Positions 8,266-16,613 are shown, counted from the first letter of the stretch. The stretch: 60,495 nucleotides of DNA from Oribacterium sp. (GCA_017940955.1 JAGAXP010000287.1:1-60495), one strand, 5' to 3'. A program made the numbers and translations. The notes: a model not told the origin generated them from the letters alone.

Positions 8266-8707
8266 CCCCAAACACCTCCGTATCCAGCTCCGTGGTTCCG
8301 TTCAGCTCTTTATCAGAACCGTCGCTTTCTCCATTCACAGGCAGGTCAACCGCCATACCAAAAAAGTCGAATCCTTCCAGGTCAAGCCCTTCCAGTTCGA
8401 CTTCCAATTTCATCAGATCCCATGTTGCCTTCTCACCGGTCTTGTTATCCAGGAACCGGTATTTCTTTTTCTGTTCCTCTGTCAAACCGTCGCAGATAAG
8501 GCACTCGGCGGATTCTTCTCCCAGAGCCTTCAAGGCTTTATACCGTGTGTGTCCTGCTATGATCACATTATCCTCATCCACAATAATCGGCGTGATATAA
8601 GAACACTGGCGGATGCTCTCGGCAACCGCATTCACCGCGTCATCATTCTTACGCGGATTATTCTCATAGGGCTTAATATCAGCCAGCTTTAATTTCTGCA
8701 GCTTCAT
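8216..8707 (-). CDS. ParB/Srx-type protein with C-terminal zinc ribbon (second copy)
   Basis: 163 residues from MKLQKLKLADIKPYENNPR; GGGGAGGTG precedes this ATG. The N-terminal ParB-like domain is clear: KPYENNPRKNDDAVNAVAESIRQ, then ITPIIVDEDNVIIAGHTRYKALKAL (the GHTR motif) and LTEEQKKKYRFLDNKTGE. After an acidic linker the protein ends in YECPKCGFRFN, half of a zinc ribbon. It is paralogous to the gene just upstream, with which it shares a 4-bp overlap. Such proteins are common beside phage methyltransferases; whether they cut or just bind DNA is unknown. Confidence 0.85.
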   Translation of the reverse strand: MKLQKLKLADIKPYENNPRKNDDAVNAVAESIRQCSYITPIIVDEDNVIIAGHTRYKALKALGEESAECLICDGLTEEQKKKYRFLDNKTGEKATWDLMKLEVELEGLDLEGFDFFGMAVDLPVNGESDGSDKELNGTTELDTEVFGDEKFKYECPKCGFRFN

Positions 8708-9144
8708 ACCTCGAACACCTCCCCGCAGCACGGACAGGTCATCGTCTTAGGACCGTCCTCACCGGATCCTTCGTCCGGAAGCGCGATCTCAGGCTGTCCG
8801 AAATCATATCCCTGAAAATCCACATCACATAACTCCGCAGAAAGCTTTTTCTGATCCCAGGAAGCCATCTCCGCCGTCTTGTTATCGTACAGACGGTATT
8901 TTTTCTTCTGTTCCTCTGTCAGATCGGATGCAATCACAACCTCGCATTCCTTATATCCCAGCTTCTTCAGAGCCTTATATCTGGTATGACCTGCCAGGAT
9001 CACGCCATCCTCGTCAATAATGATCGGTGCGATGTAGGAACACTGCTTAATGCTCTCCGCAACATCGTCCACCGCTTCATCATTTATCCTCGGATTGTTC
9101 TCATAAGGCTTCAGTTCTGACAGCTTTTTCTTCACATATTTCAT
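8704..9144 (-). CDS. ParB/Srx-type protein with C-terminal zinc ribbon (first copy)
   Basis: 146 residues from ATG 9144 (AGGAGGG five bases upstream). Same layout as its downstream paralogue: KPYENNPRINDEAVDDVAES, IAPIIIDEDGVILAGHTRYKALKKL, LTEEQKKKYRLYDNKTAEMASWD, a short linker, and a zinc-ribbon half MTCPCCGEVFEV. The two copies are clearly a tandem duplication that diverged mainly in the linker and tail. It follows small terminase by 10 bp. Role is probably DNA binding or nicking connected with packaging or methylation; that is inferred from neighbours. Confidence 0.85.
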   Translation of the reverse strand: MKYVKKKLSELKPYENNPRINDEAVDDVAESIKQCSYIAPIIIDEDGVILAGHTRYKALKKLGYKECEVVIASDLTEEQKKKYRLYDNKTAEMASWDQKKLSAELCDVDFQGYDFGQPEIALPDEGSGEDGPKTMTCPCCGEVFEV

Positions 9145-9154
9145 CAAAACCCTC

Positions 9155-9691
9155 CTATTTCTTCCGTGCTGATAGCAGTCTTTCCATCAGGTCATCATGC
9201 GGATTCGCCCCGCCGTATTCCACGGAGCAGTTTTCCTTCACAATCTGATAAATCTGGTACCAGCACTGGTTTACCTGCTTCAGGTAATTCTGGCTCATCG
9301 TCACATATGGAGAAGTGATTGCTGCTCCCGTAGTCGGATGCTTCGCCAGAAATCCGTATTCCGATATGCAGGTTTCGCACTGTACCCATCTGGATACCAT
9401 CATTGCGTACTGTTCGATCAGCTGCGTATTCACCAGCCGGTCACAGCCTCTTTCCTTCAGCCAGAGGAAGGTTGCCTTGAACACATCCTCCGCGCAAAGG
9501 TCAATGCCGCTCTTCTGAGCAGCCTTTAAGAAGTCCTTCACCGGCGGCACATCCTCGCCGCTTATCTCCGCAGGCTCCGGAAGGTCAATGACCGTTGCCG
9601 CAAGCCCGCTGTCGATCTTTTCCGTCAGGGCTTTGGACTTCCTGCCGGAACCGACCCTTGCGCCGCCGCGCATAGTCCCGTCTTTGGCCAT
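9155..9691 (-). CDS. small terminase subunit, P27 family
   Basis: 178 residues from MAKDGTMRGGARVGSGRKSKAL; GGTGGAGG sits four bases before the ATG, so the longer frame to 9706 is rejected. The GGARVGSGRKSK opening and the long helical region (CAEDVFKATFLWLKERGC, LIEQYAMMVSRWVQCE) match P27-type small terminases, which recognise the packaging site and feed DNA to TerL. Here the TerS-TerL pair is separated by three accessory genes (two ParB-like and a methyltransferase), all overlapping or nearly so. Confidence 0.9.
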   Translation of the reverse strand: MAKDGTMRGGARVGSGRKSKALTEKIDSGLAATVIDLPEPAEISGEDVPPVKDFLKAAQKSGIDLCAEDVFKATFLWLKERGCDRLVNTQLIEQYAMMVSRWVQCETCISEYGFLAKHPTTGAAITSPYVTMSQNYLKQVNQCWYQIYQIVKENCSVEYGGANPHDDLMERLLSARKK

Positions 9692-9811
9692 TTTCCTCCA
9701 CCTCAATTCCCTGCCGGGGTAATACCCCGTTTGATTTCTTCTTTTTGTGCGTGTGACCCCCGCGCCGTTCCCTGGAGAATATACTCGTGGGGATTTTCAC
9801 CCCCGCTACCC

Positions 9812-10180
9812 CTACTCATGTGTGTGATACCCCCATCGGTCTCCACGCTCAGCATGTATCCGCGAATGACACGACTTGCACAGAGAGATCAGATTGCTCC
9901 GATCATGCGTGCCACCTTCACTCAGCGGCTTCTTATGATGGATCTCTTCCGTGGGGACTATCACTCCACGCTCAAAGCACAGCTCACAGAGCGGATGCTC
10001 CGCAGCATACTTGTCACGGATCCTTTTCCACGCTCTCCCGTAACGTCTCTTTGTCCGGGGATCCCGTCCATACTTCTCATAGTTACTGTTGTTCAGCTTC
10101 TCATGCTCTTCACAGAATCTCCTGTCTGTAAGCTTAGGACATCCGGGATAAGAGCATGGGTGCTTTGGTTTTCTCGGCAT
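9812..10180 (-). CDS. HNH endonuclease next to terminase
   Basis: 122 residues from MPRKPKHPCSYPGCPK; GGAGGTGG lies four bases before this ATG, so the longer upstream frame is not used. It has two zinc-binding CxxC pairs (PLCELC, SLCKSC) and the HNH core: EEIHHKKPLSEGGTHDRSNL followed by CHSRIHAE. In HK97-type phages an HNH protein beside terminase is required for genome packaging with the terminase. This is the first gene after the twin 64-bp repeats and therefore probably heads the late operon. The 120 bp that follow it hold no gene. Confidence 0.93.
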   Translation of the reverse strand: MPRKPKHPCSYPGCPKLTDRRFCEEHEKLNNSNYEKYGRDPRTKRRYGRAWKRIRDKYAAEHPLCELCFERGVIVPTEEIHHKKPLSEGGTHDRSNLISLCKSCHSRIHAERGDRWGYHTHE

Positions 10181-10251
10181 CCAGCCACCTCCATTTCTTT
10201 GCAAAAGAAAAGCCCCGCAGGATTTCTCCCACAAGGCTCTCCGTAATTCTT

Positions 10252-10315
10252 CCCGGTTTTCCACGATATCAGTATAACATGTCCACTATGGGGAATCGTC
10301 TCAGAAAGTGGACAC
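10252..10315 (-). promoter_or_regulatory. 64-bp direct repeat, copy 1 (late operator/promoter candidate)
   Basis: This segment and 10341-10404 are about 85% identical over 64 bp. Each contains the perfect inverted repeat TGTCCACT-N19-AGTGGACA. On the minus strand the right arm is followed by ATGTTATACTGATATC, which could be a -10-like region. It lies between the sigma-like regulator gene and the HNH/terminase operon, so it is a good candidate binding site for that regulator. Confidence 0.6.
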
Positions 10316-10340
10316 TGCATCTGACTCCCCGTTTTCCCTC

Positions 10341-10404
10341 CCCGGTTTTCCACGATACCAATATAGCATGTCCACTATAGGAAATCGTCTCAAAAAGTGG
10401 ACAC
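10341..10404 (-). promoter_or_regulatory. 64-bp direct repeat, copy 2 (late operator/promoter candidate)
   Basis: Second copy of the repeat, 89 bp from the first in phase, with the same TGTCCACT-N19-AGTGGACA arms (10369-10403). Differences fall mainly in the spacer; both arms are unchanged. It ends six bases before the stop codon of the sigma-like regulator gene. Confidence 0.6.
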
Positions 10405-10409
10405 ACACT

Positions 10410-10871
10410 TTACGGCTTCCCGAATAAGAGAACTGTCAGCTTATCCACGGCACGGTTCTTCTTACGATAAGCAGATGCACGCTCGATATGAAAATACCTC
10501 GCCACCATATCTGCCGCACTGCTCCCGTACTCGTTGTCCTCGCTGTAGAAGGATTCCAGCACAAAGCGTTCATCCTCTGTCATCTGTTCCCACGCCGGTA
10601 CGAACCATTCCATATATTCCACCGCCTGCCTGTACCGCTCCTTCAGGACATCGATCTCATCGATCATATTTACAAGCCTGTCCTCTCCAGCCTTAGGATT
10701 ATGTGCATGAGGCATACCGTCATAACGGATGCTTCCAACTGACCCCATCTTCTCATAGACTGCCTTTATCTCGGCATCCGTATTGTCAATGATAAACTTC
10801 ATGCTTCCAAAGTCCTTCAGTGCCGCCACGGCTCCCGCTCTTTTATCCAGATACTTCCAAACTACGTTCAT
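10410..10871 (-). CDS. ArpU/sigma-70-region-4-like phage regulator
   Basis: 153 residues. The N-terminal half is helical (LDKRAGAVAALKDFGSMKF, DRLVNMIDEIDVLKERYRQAVEYMEWF). The C-terminal half looks like sigma region 4: MTEDERFVLESFYSEDNEYGSSAADMVARYFHIERASAYRKKNRAVDKL, a helix-turn-helix with the ERASAYRKKNRAVDKL recognition helix. Proteins of this kind (ArpU, RinA, DUF1492) switch on late genes in Firmicutes phages. Placement just before the packaging genes and beside the twin 64-bp repeats supports that job here. The exact family name is uncertain. Confidence 0.72.
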   Translation of the reverse strand: MNVVWKYLDKRAGAVAALKDFGSMKFIIDNTDAEIKAVYEKMGSVGSIRYDGMPHAHNPKAGEDRLVNMIDEIDVLKERYRQAVEYMEWFVPAWEQMTEDERFVLESFYSEDNEYGSSAADMVARYFHIERASAYRKKNRAVDKLTVLLFGKP

Positions 10872-10937
10872 GTCATCTACCTCCGATTGAAAATGTTTTG
10901 GTTTCCACTCGGATTGACTCTGATTGTCACTGATTTT

Positions 10938-11183
10938 CTATGATTGTCTTATTTCGTCCTGAAGCCTCCTGATCAGGTATTCCCCGTCCACCAATGTCAG
11001 CGTGCCATACCAGCCTGACCGGAAAAACCTCTCGATCTGTAAAGCATTATCCATGGCTGTTCTGTTATTCGGATTGCGCTTCACGGCCTTAAGCGCCGCC
11101 CTGTAATCCGTCACCGCCTGAAGGATGATCGCATTGGCCAGCCGTTCATAGGGATCATCCGCCAGATTCTTATTAGCCGCCAT
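10938..11183 (-). CDS. small phage protein of unknown function
   Basis: 81 residues (MAANKNLADDPYERLANAII). It is helical, rich in Arg/Asp/Asn, with RRLQDEIRQS at the end, and contains no motif I recognise. It overlaps the helicase gene by 11 bp, so it is part of the replication operon. Similar short ORFs (YERLANAIILQAVTDYRAAL) sit between the helicase and the late regulator in many Clostridia prophages. Function is unknown. Confidence 0.7.
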   Translation of the reverse strand: MAANKNLADDPYERLANAIILQAVTDYRAALKAVKRNPNNRTAMDNALQIERFFRSGWYGTLTLVDGEYLIRRLQDEIRQS

Positions 11184-12546
11184 CCATCACCACCTCCGCT
11201 TTCACCGCTTCTATCAACGTTGCCTGTGTATGGTCCTTCTCCGCCAGAGCCTTCAACATCCTCTCATCGATCGTTCCGGCAGATACGATATGCTGCACGA
11301 TGACCGTTTCCTTCGTCTGTCCCTGACGCCACAGCCTTGCTACCGTCTGCTGGTACAGTTCAAGACTCCATGTTAGCCCGAACCATACGATGACATTTCC
11401 GCCACTCTGCAGGTTCAGCCCGTGCCCGGCAGATGCCGGATGAATTAACGCCACCGGTATTCTTCCCTCATTCCACCTGCGGATACTGTCATCAGAATCC
11501 AGCTTTTCAAAAGAAATTCCTACCGCATCCAGCCTCTCGCTGATCCTTGACAGATCATGCTTGAACCAGTACGCCACAAGAAGGGGATTTCCGTTCATGC
11601 TCTCGATGATATCCTCAAGGGCATCCAGTTTTCTGTTATGAAGCCATTTCACTTCGCCGTCATCACCGTAAACGCACCCATTGGCCAACTGGGACAACTT
11701 TCCTGAGAGGGCAGCCGCATTTGCCGCTGTGATCTCACCTCCCGGTAGCTGAAGCACCAGTTCCTGCTTCATTTCCTCATATCGTTTCATTTCCGCCTCA
11801 TCCAGATGTACCTTGTACTCGCTGCTAACCATTTCAGGCATCTTCAGATGATCCTCCGCCTTCATGGAAATCGTGATGTCCGAAATCCTGCGGTATATCT
11901 CGTCCTCGGCTCCCGGAAGAAGCTTATAGCTGTAAACGATCGGACCGTTCATGCGATCCGGCTTAAAATAAGCCGCCCTGTAATTCCCGATGAACCTCCC
12001 AAGCCTCTCGCCCATGTCCAGAAGCTTAAATTCCGCAAACAGATCCATCAGTCCGTTGGAAGAAGGCGTTCCGGTAAGCCCCACGATCCTTTTCACCTTC
12101 GGGCGGACCTTCATCAGAGCCTTAAACCGCTTTGCCTGGTGATTTTTGAAGGAAGAAAGCTCATCCACCACAACCATGTCATAATCAAAGGAAATCCCGC
12201 TCTCTTCTACAAGCCACTGGACGTTCTCCCGGTTTATGATGTAGATATCAGCCTTTTCCATAAGTGCTTTTTTCCTCTCCGCTGCCGTTCCCACCGCTAT
12301 GCTGTACTTCAGCCCTGACAGGTGATCCCATTTGTTGATCTCATCGCTCCATGTGACCTTGGCGACTCTTAAAGGAGCTATGATAAGCACCTTCCTCACC
12401 ACGAAGAAGTCAAACATCAGCTCAAATATCGCCGTCAGCGTAATGCTCGTTTTTCCAAGTCCCATCGAAAGCAGAACCGCCGCTACGGGATGCTCCAAAA
12501 TGTACTGCGTCGCGTATTTCTGATAATCATGCGGTAAATATTTCAT
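11173..12546 (-). CDS. SNF2/DEAD-type phage helicase
   Basis: 457 residues. Superfamily 2 motifs: AAVLLSMGLGKTSITLTAIF (motif I), VLIIAPLRVAKVTW (Ia), MVVVDELSSFKN (II, DELS), IVGLTGTPSSNGLMDL (III), and C-terminal LIHPASAGHGLNLQSGGNVIVWFGLTWSLELYQQTVARLWRQGQ (V and VI with the QTVARLWRQGQ arginines). It should be an ATP-dependent DNA translocase or helicase used in phage replication or recombination. The start codon overlaps the VRR-NUC gene by 4 bp, and the two enzymes are probably used together. Confidence 0.92.
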   Translation of the reverse strand: MKYLPHDYQKYATQYILEHPVAAVLLSMGLGKTSITLTAIFELMFDFFVVRKVLIIAPLRVAKVTWSDEINKWDHLSGLKYSIAVGTAAERKKALMEKADIYIINRENVQWLVEESGISFDYDMVVVDELSSFKNHQAKRFKALMKVRPKVKRIVGLTGTPSSNGLMDLFAEFKLLDMGERLGRFIGNYRAAYFKPDRMNGPIVYSYKLLPGAEDEIYRRISDITISMKAEDHLKMPEMVSSEYKVHLDEAEMKRYEEMKQELVLQLPGGEITAANAAALSGKLSQLANGCVYGDDGEVKWLHNRKLDALEDIIESMNGNPLLVAYWFKHDLSRISERLDAVGISFEKLDSDDSIRRWNEGRIPVALIHPASAGHGLNLQSGGNVIVWFGLTWSLELYQQTVARLWRQGQTKETVIVQHIVSAGTIDERMLKALAEKDHTQATLIEAVKAEVVMDGG

Positions 12547-12830
12547 CTTACGTCACCTCCGATCTCCCGCAGGATCGTTTCAATCTTTTCAGCCCCGTCA
12601 AGGACATACACCCTGCAACCCAGCCGTCTCAGAAGCTTATGCCTTGATACCTGAAGCGGCCTTGGCTTCTCCCCGGGTGCCTTAACCTCGACAAACCCGA
12701 TCCTGCCCTTCGGAAGGATCACCAGCCTGTCCGGCATGCCGTCAAATCCCGGGGATACAAATTTCAGTGCTATCCCGCCTGCTGTCTTTACTGCTATCCT
12801 CAATTTTTCCTCGATCACTTTTTCCCGCAT
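12543..12830 (-). CDS. VRR-NUC domain nuclease
   Basis: 95 residues, a minimal VRR-NUC fold (PD-(D/E)XK superfamily). Catalytic motif GFDGMPDRLVILPKGRIGFVEVKAPG holds the Asp and the Glu-x-Lys; it is followed by LQVSRHKLLRRLGCRVYVLDG. Phage stand-alone VRR-NUC proteins resolve branched DNA (Holliday-junction-like activity has been shown for some). It overlaps the helicase by 4 bp and the next upstream gene by 16 bp. Confidence 0.92.
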   Translation of the reverse strand: MREKVIEEKLRIAVKTAGGIALKFVSPGFDGMPDRLVILPKGRIGFVEVKAPGEKPRPLQVSRHKLLRRLGCRVYVLDGAEKIETILREIGGDVR

Positions 12831-13372
12831 ATGATATCCTCCACCGGATCCATGACATCAAATGCCGCATATGCCGCAGACAATGTATCCGTGATCCTCT
12901 TCCCTTTGTACTCATAAAGCATCCTGCCCTTCACCTGCACCGAATATCCGACAGAACATTTATGCAGCAGGATCCTTTCATCCTTGTAGTCTCTGTACAT
13001 CTGTCCCGAAAAGGATTCCTCCCACCCTTTGGCAACAAACTTTTTCCTCCGCTGTGACCTGTTCTTCATCTGCCTGTCACGCTCTCTGGCTCTTAAAATG
13101 TCGCCCTCCATGATTCCGGCACATATACAGCCGACAGTAACCTCTTCAAAATACTGGTCATGTGTCATAACATGCTCATACCTGACACTATTGCAACCGC
13201 ACAGCTCGCAAGTGCTAAAAGGCACATCATCGTCATCATCACCTTTTACGTCAATGACATCCACGCAGACCCAGTTTTCCAGCGGTGCTCCCCATGCTTT
13301 CAGCGTCCTTATGCACCTGGCAATATACTTTCTGTCCACTGTGTCATAGCCGTTTATATTCAATCTGTTCAT
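12815..13372 (-). CDS. zinc-binding phage protein of unknown function
   Basis: 185 residues from ATG 13372 (AGGAGG upstream). It contains a likely zinc site, CELCGCNSVRYEHVMTH then VGCICAGIMEG, an Asp run (KGDDDDDV), and a basic helix (RQMKNRSQRRKKFVAKGW). I recognise it as a type of conserved phage protein found in replication modules but know of no function. Its position between the putative origin-like region (13.4-13.53 kb) and the nuclease makes a DNA-binding role reasonable. Confidence 0.7.
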   Translation of the reverse strand: MNRLNINGYDTVDRKYIARCIRTLKAWGAPLENWVCVDVIDVKGDDDDDVPFSTCELCGCNSVRYEHVMTHDQYFEEVTVGCICAGIMEGDILRARERDRQMKNRSQRRKKFVAKGWEESFSGQMYRDYKDERILLHKCSVGYSVQVKGRMLYEYKGKRITDTLSAAYAAFDVMDPVEDIICGKK

Positions 13373-13400
13373 CAAAAACCTCCTGTTTATGGTGCTTTGA

Positions 13401-13531
13401 CGGGTTTTGTACCGCTTGTCCCTTTTGTCCCTATATCCATGAAATAAAAAGTTTCATATACATTTTTGTAAATAAATAAATTTATTAAAAAATGGTTTTC
13501 TATAGGATCGGGACAAAACCGACAAAACCCG
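13401..13531. other. AT-rich core flanked by inverted GACAAAA iterons (origin candidate)
   Basis: A 222-bp gap (13376-13597) without a credible gene. It contains CGGGTTTTGT..TTGTCCCTATA at 13401-13435 and the imperfect mirror TATAGGATCGGGACAAAACC.. at 13501-13531, with about 65 bp of very AT-rich DNA between them. Within the arms GACAAA-type units repeat (two on the right arm, three on the left, opposite strand). A small hairpin ATGAAA-N7-TTTCAT (13439-13457) lies inside. Inverted iterons around an AT-rich core, next to the primase gene, is the layout expected of a phage replication origin. Confidence 0.45.
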
Positions 13532-13597
13532 AAAGCCCTTGCTACACCTGACATTGTCGGGTCACAACTCGCAGATTTTCCTGCGGACAGCACCGTG

Positions 13598-15856
13598 TCA
13601 TAAAGGACAGATCATCCTTTTTGCGCCCGGATTGACGAGGTACTTCGGAAGCGGAGGCCGTCCGTTTCCCTGAGGCTTCTCCGGCTTTAAGTACAGGTAC
13701 CCGTAATCATCCAGAAAGTCCAGAACTGGCTGTATCTCAGCCACCGTCTTAAACGACCTGCACATCCGCATCGCCATACGCCTGTCAAACTCCTCCACGC
13801 CCTTATCCACAAGTGCCTGAAGGATCCTGATCGCCTTCTTATACATGCCATCCTCCGGAAGCACGTCGTAAGCCGCCTGCGCATGGTTCAGGAAATACTT
13901 TCCCAGCCTTACCGCATTTGCCATCGTTTTCCCATCCACTACCAGCGGTTCCTCTTCATCCAAAAAATCGTGCCCCCGCAAAGTGCCTGCACGGCAGAGA
14001 AGGCCGGCGATCCGCAGCGTATTACCAACAAGCTTTCCAACCCAGTCAGACATATCCTCATATTCTTTGGAAAGCTTCGGCTCTATCTCTTCCGCAAAAT
14101 CAGAAAGTCTCTTCTGCGCCTCCGGGGATAAGGTAATCACCTCCGGCTTATCCGGGTATTCATCTTCCAGAAGGTTAAAGATCTTCTGCTCATATCCCCT
14201 GTAAACGACATCCGTCACGGTCTCGCTGTTAAAGTCGCGTTTTCCAACCTTAGATACCGGCATGCAGTACAGGAATCTCGCCGTAAGTCCCCGTCCCCTG
14301 AAAGTCGTGTTCCCAAGTACCGCTGATACCACATTCGGCTGTGCCATTAGGAGCACCGTCAGCGCCGGATTCATGATGCACTCGCTTTCACGCCCAATAC
14401 GGTCAACCCTGATCGGATCCCCGGAATAGCTCTTCAGCATCACGTCAATATTCACGTTTCTGGTATAGATCCCCGCAAGAGTATCAAAGATACCGCCTTC
14501 GCTGGACACAAGGGAAGCCCGGCCGTGATTGTCGGATATGACCGATACCAGCTTTTCCGTCGTAATGTCATCCACATACAGCTGCAGCGGTCTTTCCTCT
14601 TCAAAATCAGCCACTTCCTGTGCGATCTTCTCCAGTTCCTCGACATCCGCTTTGCCCTTTGCCACCTGGTCCTCCACAGCCTTCTGGCGTTTTTCCAGAA
14701 TGCGCTTCCGCATCTTGCTTCCCTCGACCCTTGCCGCGTTTCTCTGGTTATACTGAAGCTCATAGGCATTGACCGGCTTCAGCATCATATGCTGCACCGC
14801 CGATTTTCTTTCGGACGGCATTGCGATCACCAGCGAATAGGTATTCAGCGGCTCGATCCAGTCCGCCTTGCCCTGCACGGAGAATTTTCCCTGCAGGCAC
14901 ACCGACAATATTGCAAGCGCCACCGTGCCCGCCATGTCCACCGGAGTCTGCGTGCTTTTTGAGACTGCAAGCACATATTTCCCGATATCCTCCGGCAGGG
15001 TATCCACCGGGAACTGCGCTACGGTATATCTACCGAACGGGATCGGATCCTCCCACTTCACAGGTCCCTTTGCGTTATAGACCTCAGGCGTGATATATTC
15101 CGGATCTTCCTTGATCTTTGCGTAATATTTGGATGCGCTTTTTAAGATGGATTGCAGTTCCTCATCAGGAAGCGGCGGGTTGCATCTGTCAGCCATCATG
15201 TGAAACCGCTTTATGGTCTCTTCCGTATCACCGTAGCGTTTCATGGAGCTTACTGCCCACCTGAACAGCGTGTCATTCCTGCTGCCCTCCCTGATCTCCT
15301 TTTCCATCCTCGCAAACTCATCCATGTCAAAGAACATGGACAGATTGATCAGCCCCGGCTGCACATATACCTCTGTGTCCGGATTCCCATAAAAGAACCT
15401 GGCCGCATCCTGCGCTTTGGAATCGAAATAAGGGAAATATTCCCTCACCATCTGAAGGAGTAGCTTATACTCCGCCGGATCATCGATCCTGTCCACGAAA
15501 AACACCACATGGAACCTCGGTCTTGCCGCCTTGCCATCCTTCTTCTTCATATGGTTGCGGCTGGTATAAATGATCATCTGCACATCCGGGAAAGCGGCTA
15601 TGATGTCATCCTTCGTATACCAGTCTTCCGGGTTGTCGGAATGGGTATTGTCGATATCCTCCGTCACGGCAAAGGCATACTTGAAATTGTCCTCATTCCG
15701 GTAATTGTTCTTAAAGCAGATGAAGGTATGGTCATTCTTCACCACTTCTTTCATCATTTCCGCGTCCGTCACCATGTAGGCATCCGGATACACGCAGTTT
15801 TTCTGGTTCCCGCAGCATTTCGCCGCCCAGATCGGAAGCTTAAAATCCTGGCTCAT
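13598..15856 (-). CDS. phage primase / DUF3987 replication protein
   Basis: 752 residues. Residues about 40-190 resemble an archaeo-eukaryotic-type primase fold (FAVTEDIDNTHSDN, RPRFHVVFFVDRIDD, DAARFFYGNP), followed by a primase C-terminal type helical domain (RNDTLFRWAVSSMKRYGDTEE to SILKSASKYY, about 190-255). From about residue 290 comes a DUF3987/YfjI-like region: SLVIAMPSERKSAV as the P-loop-like turn, LYVDDITTEKLVSVI and GIFDTLAGIY. Such proteins start DNA synthesis on phage DNA. It overlaps the DUF4406-like gene by 4 bp and is followed by the origin-like gap. Confidence 0.85.
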   Translation of the reverse strand: MSQDFKLPIWAAKCCGNQKNCVYPDAYMVTDAEMMKEVVKNDHTFICFKNNYRNEDNFKYAFAVTEDIDNTHSDNPEDWYTKDDIIAAFPDVQMIIYTSRNHMKKKDGKAARPRFHVVFFVDRIDDPAEYKLLLQMVREYFPYFDSKAQDAARFFYGNPDTEVYVQPGLINLSMFFDMDEFARMEKEIREGSRNDTLFRWAVSSMKRYGDTEETIKRFHMMADRCNPPLPDEELQSILKSASKYYAKIKEDPEYITPEVYNAKGPVKWEDPIPFGRYTVAQFPVDTLPEDIGKYVLAVSKSTQTPVDMAGTVALAILSVCLQGKFSVQGKADWIEPLNTYSLVIAMPSERKSAVQHMMLKPVNAYELQYNQRNAARVEGSKMRKRILEKRQKAVEDQVAKGKADVEELEKIAQEVADFEEERPLQLYVDDITTEKLVSVISDNHGRASLVSSEGGIFDTLAGIYTRNVNIDVMLKSYSGDPIRVDRIGRESECIMNPALTVLLMAQPNVVSAVLGNTTFRGRGLTARFLYCMPVSKVGKRDFNSETVTDVVYRGYEQKIFNLLEDEYPDKPEVITLSPEAQKRLSDFAEEIEPKLSKEYEDMSDWVGKLVGNTLRIAGLLCRAGTLRGHDFLDEEEPLVVDGKTMANAVRLGKYFLNHAQAAYDVLPEDGMYKKAIRILQALVDKGVEEFDRRMAMRMCRSFKTVAEIQPVLDFLDDYGYLYLKPEKPQGNGRPPLPKYLVNPGAKRMICPL

Positions 15857-16281
15857 TCCGTTACCTCCTCCATATCCTCGTTGAAATAGCGGATCTTCTT
15901 GCGCATCTTCTTTGCCTTTTCAATCTCCGCCATCATTCCTTCGGAAATCCTGTCCCCGAACACCCAGACCTCATCGCACTTCCCAAGGAGCACCATTCCC
16001 ATAAAAAGCGCAAGCCTGCGTTCCCGTTCCTCAGACATGAACTGTGGGAAAAGCAGATGCGGTGCGATCGGTATCGCCCTTTTTATCACTCCAAATCTGG
16101 AAAAAGCCCTTGCCCTGGCCGTGTTATTCTCCACATCCCCTGCATAGGGTGAGCAGATATAGACCAATGGTCTGTAATTTGCCGCCTTCCTTGCCGCGTA
16201 CTCTTCCTTTTCGATCCTTGTCAAGGCTTCAAATGTAGTAGGGTCGTAATACCCATCCCCGTTATATTTCAGTTCATCCAT
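15853..16281 (-). CDS. DUF4406/deoxyribosyltransferase-like protein
   Basis: 142 residues. The core PLVYICSPYAGDVENNTARARAF, then IPIAPHLLFPQFMSEERER and MGMVLLGKCDEVWVFGDRISEGMMAEIEKAKKM, fits the nucleoside 2-deoxyribosyltransferase-like superfamily (DUF4406/DUF7768), common in phage replication modules. Family members with an intact site hydrolyse or transfer nucleotide bases; the substrate of this one is unknown. ATGA overlap with the primase gene and a 13-bp overlap with the gene upstream place it in the same operon. Confidence 0.78.
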   Translation of the reverse strand: MDELKYNGDGYYDPTTFEALTRIEKEEYAARKAANYRPLVYICSPYAGDVENNTARARAFSRFGVIKRAIPIAPHLLFPQFMSEERERRLALFMGMVLLGKCDEVWVFGDRISEGMMAEIEKAKKMRKKIRYFNEDMEEVTE

Positions 16282-16613
16282 GTGTCATCCACCTCCATAC
16301 TGCAAAACAATCTGTAATTCTTATCCGCCCTGTTATAGAGCGACCGCCTCTCTTCCTTACCTGAAACTACATGATTCAACCCATAATCCCAGTCCGGCGG
16401 CACGCCTGAAAAGCCGTCTCCCGTCTCCATCTGGGCATAAAGAAATGCCCTGAGAAGATACAGATAATGGCCAAGCGCCTCCCTGTCCTCCCCGGAGCAG
16501 TATATTTTCACCATAGGAAACAGCTTCCTTGTGTTCTTCTGCAGGCATGGAAAGAACACCGGCACGTTGATTGTCATATGTCCGTTTTCATACCTGATTT
16601 CCAGTACGTCCAT
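16269..16613 (-). CDS. small phage protein of unknown function
   Basis: 114 residues from MDVLEIRYENGHMTINVPVF; AAGGGAGGAC is seven bases upstream, so the longer reading is rejected. The opening beta hairpin and the following segment (LQKNTRKLFPMVKIYCSGEDREALGHYLYLLRAFL) are without a known signature. Its leader holds repeated element A (16637-16703) ending just before the ribosome binding site. It overlaps the DUF4406-like gene by 13 bp. Confidence 0.65.
   Translation of the reverse strand: MDVLEIRYENGHMTINVPVFFPCLQKNTRKLFPMVKIYCSGEDREALGHYLYLLRAFLYAQMETGDGFSGVPPDWDYGLNHVVSGKEERRSLYNRADKNYRLFCSMEVDDTWMN

Noticed and set aside
13387..13593. 68-codon frame in the origin-like gap
   Set aside because: No ribosome binding site, non-ATG start, and it runs through the AT-rich core and iterons.
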